9,967 nt of DNA from an uncultured Clostridium sp. Its GTDB lineage: Bacteria > Bacillota > Clostridia > TANB77 > CAG-508. This document shows, piece by piece, positions 6,088 through 9,967 of this stretch. The stretch covers positions 1 to 9,967 of the forward strand of contig CAMGAZ010000034.1 in NCBI GenBank assembly GCA_946008205.1, read 5' to 3'. The notes beneath the pieces are model-generated. The model did not search any database and was not told the DNA's origin. It worked only from the letters and a program-made list of their open reading frames with translations. The position numbers and the translations under genes were made by a program. The stretch's first letter is position 1, and the number at the start of each line of letters is the position of its first letter.

Positions 6088-6116
6088 ATTATACCTTATT
6101 TTCCTTTTTTTGTCAA
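6088..6116 (-). promoter_or_regulatory. Consensus sigma-A promoter for the S1 gene
   Basis: On the minus strand there is a perfect TTGACA (6116-6111), a 17-nt spacer and a perfect TATAAT (6093-6088). The -35 lies inside the last codons of the PlsC frame, whose stop codon is at 6098-6096. The expected start near 6081 gives a leader of about 62 nt before the S1 ATG, including the cccattt/aaatggg hairpin. The S1 gene is thus strongly and independently transcribed. Confidence 0.85.
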
Positions 6117-7172
6117 CATAATTATGTTATCCATTATTTCTTTAGTTGCTTTTTCTAAATCTTCTTTTTCTGGATTCTTATTGCTGTAATTAGTATAGTC
6201 TATTGGCTTACCATAATTCAAGGTTACTTTGGTAAAAGGTTTGAATGTTCCTTGTATTCCTACTGGCACCACTTTAGACTTTGTTTTCAAAGCCATATAA
6301 GCTGCTCCATTTTGAACTTTTGCCCCTTTTTCAAGACCTCTCCTCGTTCCTTCTGGGAATAGTCCTAAAGCATTTCCATCTTTTAAGGCTCCTAAACATC
6401 TTTTCATGGCTTCCATGTCTCTCATGCCCCTTTTAATCGGAATTACATCAAATACATGTGCTATCCAATTTAAAAAGCTATTGTTAAAAAGGTCTTCTTT
6501 AGCAATAAACAATATTCTTCTTTTAGTAGCAGTTACAAGGCCTACAGCATCCCACATATTTAAATGATTTGCACATAGTATTACAGGTCCATCAATTGGA
6601 ACATTTTCTTCGCCCGTTTTTTCTATTCTAAACAGTATTCTGTAAAAAGCATATATAAGCTTTTTAATTGTTGCTCTCTCTATTTTTTTCCAAGTTGTCT
6701 CTGGCCTTATCTTATAAATTTTCTCTTCTTTCTTTTTTTCTTTTAGCTTTTTGTCTATCACTTTGCACATTGCTTGTTCTTGTTGTTTTATGGTCATTTG
6801 AGTTGTATCTATAACTACGGCTCCTGGAGCCACCTTCAGAGCTCCCATTTCTTTTTCCATGTCATTTTTATCTCTTTTTTTAATACTTTCAAGCACCTCT
6901 TCATAAGACATTTCGATTCCTTTTTCTTGATTTTGTTGGAATCTTCTCTGAGCTCTAACTTCAACATTTGCATCAAGATATATCTTAACATCTGCAGTTG
7001 GAAATACTACAGTTCCTATATCTCTTCCCTCCATAATTACATTTTTACCTTGAGCCATTTTTCTTTGAAGTCCAGACATTGCAAGGCGTATTTGTTTTAT
7101 GCTAGAAACAGTTGAAACATTTGCAGACACTTCCTTGCTTCTTATCTGCTCTGTTACATCTATAAGTTGCAC
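6096..7172 (-). CDS. plsC: Cytidylate kinase C-terminal part fused to PlsC acyltransferase
   Basis: The 358-codon frame joins two domains. Residues 1-145 are the C-terminal two thirds of Cmk (IDVTEQIRSKEV, MEGRDIGTVVFP, AQRRF, RDKNDM, IDTTQMTI), lacking the P-loop and CMP-binding region. Residues 165-350 are 1-acyl-glycerol-3-phosphate acyltransferase with NHLNMWD (202-208, catalytic H203 and D208), IPIKRG (244-249), FPEGTR (272-277) and VPVGIQG (302-308). PlsC makes phosphatidic acid at the membrane. The given start is a GTG inside cmk's GGT-GCA codons with no ribosome site, so it is unlikely to be a natural start. An in-frame Cmk-PlsC fusion starting at 7272 was probably the ancestral form, now broken by a deletion. 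How PlsC is now translated is unclear: I see no Shine-Dalgarno before internal methionines. The acyltransferase domain itself looks intact. Confidence 0.8.
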   Translation of the reverse strand: MQLIDVTEQIRSKEVSANVSTVSSIKQIRLAMSGLQRKMAQGKNVIMEGRDIGTVVFPTADVKIYLDANVEVRAQRRFQQNQEKGIEMSYEEVLESIKKRDKNDMEKEMGALKVAPGAVVIDTTQMTIKQQEQAMCKVIDKKLKEKKKEEKIYKIRPETTWKKIERATIKKLIYAFYRILFRIEKTGEENVPIDGPVILCANHLNMWDAVGLVTATKRRILFIAKEDLFNNSFLNWIAHVFDVIPIKRGMRDMEAMKRCLGALKDGNALGLFPEGTRRGLEKGAKVQNGAAYMALKTKSKVVPVGIQGTFKPFTKVTLNYGKPIDYTNYSNKNPEKEDLEKATKEIMDNIIMLTKKGK

Positions 7173-7272
7173 CAGTATCTATATTTACTAGATTATATTT
7201 TTTTGACAATCTGCTTGCCATAGTTCCTTTGCCTGTTCCTGCAGGTCCATCTATTGCTACTATAAAAGACAT
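7102..7272 (-). pseudogene. cmk: Cytidylate kinase N-terminal fragment, frameshifted by internal deletion
   Basis: From an ATG at 7272 with a strong GAGGAGG ribosome site, the frame reads MSFIVAIDGPAGTGKGT...NIDTGATYRC: the Cmk P-loop and the conserved DTGA.YR segment. After TYRC (around 7158) it leaves the family sequence and ends at TAG (7104-7102) after 56 codons. The remaining Cmk sequence continues at once in the +1 frame as LIDVTEQIRSKEV. Compared with intact Cmk (about 220 aa), roughly 47 residues between DTGA.YR and DVT.EIR are missing, including most of the CMP-binding domain. A net loss of about 140 bp, not a multiple of three, explains both the gap and the frame change. The joint lies in cttatagatgta, which encodes TYRC in one frame and LIDV in the other, suggesting deletion between short direct repeats. 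Real decay and an assembly fault are both possible. Confidence 0.75.
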
Positions 7273-7338
7273 TATTTTCCTCCTCTTTTTAGAGATTACC
7301 CTTAAAACGGCATGGGCTACTCTAATACGTATTAATTA

Positions 7339-7367
7339 ATTATATGTTAATTTTACTATTGCCCCAA
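7339..7367 (-). promoter_or_regulatory. Possible promoter for cmk-plsC
   Basis: On the minus strand there is TTGGGG (7367-7362), a 17-nt spacer and a perfect TATAAT (7344-7339). The weak -35 overlaps the edge of REP-like copy B. The predicted leader (about 60 nt) includes the palindrome taatacgtatta (7323-7334), which may lie around or just after the transcription start. Confidence 0.45.
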
Positions 7368-7406
7368 TTAGGGACAGGTGGGACCATTAAGAACCGTCCC
7401 TAATGG
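7364..7406. repeat. REP-like palindromic repeat, copy B
   Basis: Inverted relative to copy A (40 of 43 bases identical). A 9-bp perfect stem, attagggac (7367-7375) with gtccctaat (7396-7404), encloses ggtggga-type inner arms. It overlaps the end of the Asp23-domain gene: that gene's last codons ATG-GAC-CAT-TAG come from the repeat's flank and arm. Its other edge overlaps the possible cmk -35. Confidence 0.75.
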
Positions 7407-8233
7407 TCCATGTGGATTCCTTTTGCTACTAGGTCTACTTTTATTACGTTCATTGTTGTTTGTTTTTCTATTTCTTTTTTCACTTTTGTTTTGAAAGTTT
7501 GTAATACTTCTATTATGTTGTATCCATAGTTTAAGATTGCTTCCATGTATATTGATATTCCGTCGCCATAGTTTTCTGCTCTTGTTCTTGTTACTTCATA
7601 TATTTCTGGCATTTTTCGGGCAACTCTTTCAGCTATTTGTCTGAATACACTATCTGATATTGTGAAGTTTCCTAAATAGCTGAATGTTGGTCTTATTATT
7701 GATTTTTCTGATATGTATGGATTTCCGCCTTTTCCTTTAGATTTGAATATTTGTAGTGGATCTAGTATGTATCCTGAAAAGTCTTTTTTTATTTCAAATG
7801 TTGGGACTGGGATTACGTGTTTTCCTTGGGTTACACGTATATTTCTTGCTTTTTCCATTTCTTCTTCTGTTGCAACTTCATTTATATATATTGTTTTTTG
7901 TATTTCTGGCAAATCCAAACTTTCTCTTATTTTTTCCACCATTTTGTCAGATGTACCAAGAATTAGTAAACTATCTGGCTTGTATTTTTCTAATGCCTTT
8001 TTCATTTCTTCTTGTTCTTTTTCTTCTATAAATAAAGCATGCCTTACGGTTTCTATTTTAGTTGGAGCCTTTTTTGCTGATGTTCCTGCTAACACTTCGT
8101 TTTCATCTATTAATAGTCCATCATCTATTATATAATGAATATTATTCTCATTTGCAACAAGTTGCGCTCTATAGCTTTTGCCTGTCCCTGACGGTCCAAC
8201 GAAAGCATATACTCTCATTTTTTGTTTTTCCAC
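7400..8233 (-). CDS. P-loop NTPase fused to Asp23/Gls24-type domain
   Basis: A 277-aa protein. The N-terminus has a clear Walker A, GPSGTGKS (13-20), after the strand MRVYAFV; SLLILGTSD (88-96) is a possible Walker B-like strand. Residues about 190-274 resemble an Asp23/Gls24 domain: TISDSVFRQIAERVARKMPEIYEV, a G-rich turn, then ILNYGYNIIEVLQTFKTKVKKEIEKQTTMNVIKVDLVAKGI. Asp23-family proteins are envelope-associated stress proteins of Gram-positive bacteria. The enzymatic role of the P-loop part is unknown to me; kinase-like or regulatory NTPase activity are both possible. The start is uncertain: GTG at 8233 has only weak AGAGAG upstream, while ATG at 8218 (MRVYAFVG) has weak GGA; both are in frame. 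The stop codon lies in REP copy B, so the original C-terminus may have been slightly different. It precedes cmk in the same direction, with 127 bp between. Confidence 0.75.
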   Translation of the reverse strand: MEKQKMRVYAFVGPSGTGKSYRAQLVANENNIHYIIDDGLLIDENEVLAGTSAKKAPTKIETVRHALFIEEKEQEEMKKALEKYKPDSLLILGTSDKMVEKIRESLDLPEIQKTIYINEVATEEEMEKARNIRVTQGKHVIPVPTFEIKKDFSGYILDPLQIFKSKGKGGNPYISEKSIIRPTFSYLGNFTISDSVFRQIAERVARKMPEIYEVTRTRAENYGDGISIYMEAILNYGYNIIEVLQTFKTKVKKEIEKQTTMNVIKVDLVAKGIHMDH

Positions 8234-8336
8234 TTATAGTCTCTCTTTTCTCTATTAATTTAGATTTTTTCAAAATCTATAAAATGATTTCTTTATGTTC
8301 TTGACAAATTTTATAGAAAATTAATTGTTTCGGCAT

Positions 8337-9848
8337 TTAATCAACTTTGCTGTTAATTGTACCATTCTTTTCTATCAATTCTATCGTATATTCATAATTT
8401 TTGTACTTATTTTTGAACTGCTTATCTTCTATTTTTGTAATTTGATATTTATCCGATATCTCTTCCAAAAGTTCATGTGTGTTGCCACTTTCAACTAACC
8501 ATATTCTACCAGTATAATTATCTAAAATTTCAGGTAGCGTATCTTTAATTTCCATATATGGTCCAAATGCTTTATATGCCTCTTCTACTCTCCATTTTTC
8601 TTTGTTATAAAAATATGAAATATTTTCATGATTTTGCGATACTTCTGTTGTTATAACTTCTCCATTTATAGCATTTGAATAAACTATAATATCATCATCT
8701 TCAATATTCTCATCTAAGTACGCCATAAAATCTCTATTGTTTTTGTTATAATTCTCTTTTATAGTAATTATATTACTTGCAGTAGATAATATTAGTATAG
8801 TAGCACAAACAGTAAGCACTCTCCATTTTTTTGTATCTTTTGCCATAAAAAAGCTAATTCCAAATATTAATAACCCTGTTACTACTAGTAAATATCTATT
8901 TAGTAAAATTACAGAATGCAAACATGCTGATATAATTAGCGCAATTATAATAACCGCAATATATATAATAAAGCACAAATCCGCAGGCTTTCTTTCATCT
9001 TTGTTAGTTTTAAAAATTAAATATACAATATACGCATAAAAAGCTGTTGAAAGTATGATTGGTTGAAATGATAAATTTCCTGCATATTGTATTGTAAGTA
9101 TATCATATATAGTCCCTGGAAATGTAAGGGTTATCCAAAAACCTGTACCTTTCAAATTTGAAAGGAATGATATAAGCCATGGCAAATACAAAGCCACTTG
9201 AATGCCTGCCATTACCAAGAAAATTATTAAATCTTGCTTTCTTTCTTTTCTATTCTTTATTAGATATATTAAAAGTAACAAATTTATAATTCCAGCAAGC
9301 ATAAGTCCATAATAATGAGTATATGCAACAAGTATACTGCTAAGCCCAAAGAAAATATATCCGGCTCTATTCGACTTGCCTTGATATATTCTATAAGCAT
9401 AAATTGCCATTATTGTTCCAAGTAGCATTCCTAAAGCATACATTCTAATTTCTCCAGCAAACTGCGCACTTACTGGTAAAAATAATGTTAGAAAAGAGAA
9501 CAATAATCCCGTTTTTTCTCCAAAATCTTTTCTAATATGCGTATAGCCAATTACTCCAAGCAAAGCTATGCAAACTGCTGAAAATAATCTATACACCACT
9601 ACATTGCTTCCAAATACTAAATATAAAATGTGCAAGCAATAGTAATAAAAAATTGGATGTACATCATGAGAACTTGTTTCCCAAATTTCTGCGAACGAAT
9701 GCCTTGCAATTCCTACTGAATAGCTTTCATCAAACCACATGTTATTATGAAATACCGACAAAAATATAAAAATTATTCCCAATATAATTATTGCGATATG
9801 TACATATTTAAAATCAATTTTATTTATTTTTTCTTTCAATTTATCCAC
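8337..9848 (-). CDS. GT-C type membrane glycosyltransferase (PMT/ArnT-like)
   Basis: A 503-aa polytopic protein with about ten or eleven hydrophobic segments between residues 15 and 362 and a soluble C-terminal tail of about 140 residues. After the first membrane helix comes the loop MWFDESYSVGIARHSF with the acidic pair D40-E41, typical of the catalytic first extracytoplasmic loop in the PMT_2/GT39-GT83 superfamily. It is followed by HDVHPIFYY (61-69), GEIRMYALG (132-140) and a late LLNRYL (316-321). Such enzymes transfer sugars from polyprenyl-phosphate donors to lipids, polymers or proteins outside the cell; donor and acceptor cannot be told here. The start is GTG at 9848, with AGAGGT about 10 nt upstream; no methionine occurs until M37, which is after the first helix. 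A good promoter lies upstream. It appears monocistronic, with no clear terminator in 8234-8336, so it may run into the P-loop/Asp23 gene. Confidence 0.85.
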   Translation of the reverse strand: MDKLKEKINKIDFKYVHIAIIILGIIFIFLSVFHNNMWFDESYSVGIARHSFAEIWETSSHDVHPIFYYYCLHILYLVFGSNVVVYRLFSAVCIALLGVIGYTHIRKDFGEKTGLLFSFLTLFLPVSAQFAGEIRMYALGMLLGTIMAIYAYRIYQGKSNRAGYIFFGLSSILVAYTHYYGLMLAGIINLLLLIYLIKNRKERKQDLIIFLVMAGIQVALYLPWLISFLSNLKGTGFWITLTFPGTIYDILTIQYAGNLSFQPIILSTAFYAYIVYLIFKTNKDERKPADLCFIIYIAVIIIALIISACLHSVILLNRYLLVVTGLLIFGISFFMAKDTKKWRVLTVCATILILSTASNIITIKENYNKNNRDFMAYLDENIEDDDIIVYSNAINGEVITTEVSQNHENISYFYNKEKWRVEEAYKAFGPYMEIKDTLPEILDNYTGRIWLVESGNTHELLEEISDKYQITKIEDKQFKNKYKNYEYTIELIEKNGTINSKVD

Positions 9849-9881
9849 TTTTTATATACCTCTTCTAATAATATCTGCTAC

Positions 9882-9910
9882 ATTTTATCATACAGAACAG
9901 TTTTTCTCAA
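9882..9910 (-). promoter_or_regulatory. Extended -10 sigma-A promoter for the glycosyltransferase
   Basis: On the minus strand there is TTGAGA (9910-9905), a 17-nt spacer and TAAAAT (9887-9882), preceded by TGA, giving an extended -10 element. The start would lie near 9875, about 27 nt before the GTG. The outer 9911-9967 holds no gene I can see; gttac is repeated 9 nt apart near its middle. Confidence 0.65.
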
Positions 9911-9967
9911 TACTAATTACAACTTTTACTCCAAAAAGGTTACATATGTTACAGCTCACTATATAAG

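Noticed and set aside
7191..7205. A7 run in the cmk stub as a programmed or artefactual frameshift site
   Set aside because: A shift there would lose the conserved DTGATYRC segment, and the frame carrying PlsC has a TAG just downstream (about 7181). A shift also cannot account for the roughly 47 missing residues.
7323..7334. Palindrome taatacgtatta as an operator
   Set aside because: A 12-nt A/T-rich palindrome in AT-rich DNA is expected by chance, and there is no adjacent regulator or second copy.
8261..8279. 8-bp A/T hairpin (tagatttt/aaaatcta) as a terminator for the glycosyltransferase gene
   Set aside because: The stem has a single G-C pair per arm and no T-run follows on the minus strand; it is too weak to call.
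8276..8307. Promoter for the P-loop/Asp23 gene (TTGTCA with TTTTAT or TATAGA)
   Set aside because: The -35 is acceptable, but each -10 option matches only 4 of 6 bases or has a poor spacer (17 and 20 nt).
9946..9960. gttac-atat-gttac repeat as a regulator site upstream of the glycosyltransferase
   Set aside because: It is a single short direct repeat at the window edge, more than 30 bp upstream of the promoter, with no supporting context.

Overview
The window is very AT-rich (roughly 30% GC by eye), tightly packed and almost entirely coded on the minus strand. Strong AGGAGG-type ribosome sites, TTGACA/TATAAT-type promoters and the gene set (cmk-plsC-rpsA cluster, TypA, TrmR/U32 pair, Asp23-domain protein) point to a low-GC Bacillota, most likely an uncultured gut-type clostridium. 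I see no phage, plasmid, CRISPR, rRNA or tRNA genes.

Layout. At the left edge is the C-terminal end of a plus-strand DUF368 (PopT-type) membrane protein, separated from the convergent minus-strand genes by a long palindromic element (376-538). Next come a U32-family tRNA hydroxylation protein (trhP-like, 556-1830) and the SAM methyltransferase trmR (1833-2429). They are 2 nt apart, share one promoter, and together should make 5-methoxyuridine at the tRNA wobble position. Positions 2430-2916 hold no conventional gene but contain a compact plus-strand small-peptide locus facing an antisense RNA. Beyond it lie typA (2917-4725), a four-S1-domain ribosomal protein S1 homologue (4918-6018), a broken cytidylate kinase joined to a PlsC acyltransferase (6096-7272), a P-loop/Asp23 fusion protein (7400-8233) and a GT-C membrane glycosyltransferase (8337-9848).

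Most interesting region. Between trmR and typA, a 43-aa amphipathic peptide (2582-2713) has a near-perfect Shine-Dalgarno, a 5' hairpin and a bidirectional terminator. A promoter on the opposite strand would produce an RNA of about 107 nt converging on that terminator. The 5' ends of the two RNAs carry copies of an imperfect direct repeat of about 45 nt, including an exact 12-mer that spans the peptide's start codon. The antisense RNA would therefore show the complement of the start-codon region in a hairpin loop. This is the design of the par/Fst type I toxin-antitoxin system of plasmid pAD1 (convergent RNAs, shared terminator, direct repeats, Shine-Dalgarno sequestered by a helix), but the peptide does not resemble Fst. 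It is a good candidate for an undescribed type I toxin-antitoxin or antisense-controlled peptide family.

Other points. cmk has apparently lost about 47 internal codons and its reading frame, leaving a 56-aa N-terminal stub that overlaps a Cmk-C-terminus/PlsC fusion frame. Two inverted copies of a 43-bp REP-like repeat lie 2.6 kb apart; one supplies the stop codon of the Asp23-domain gene and the other sits just upstream of typA's ribosome site. The rpsA-like gene has a consensus promoter embedded in the end of plsC.
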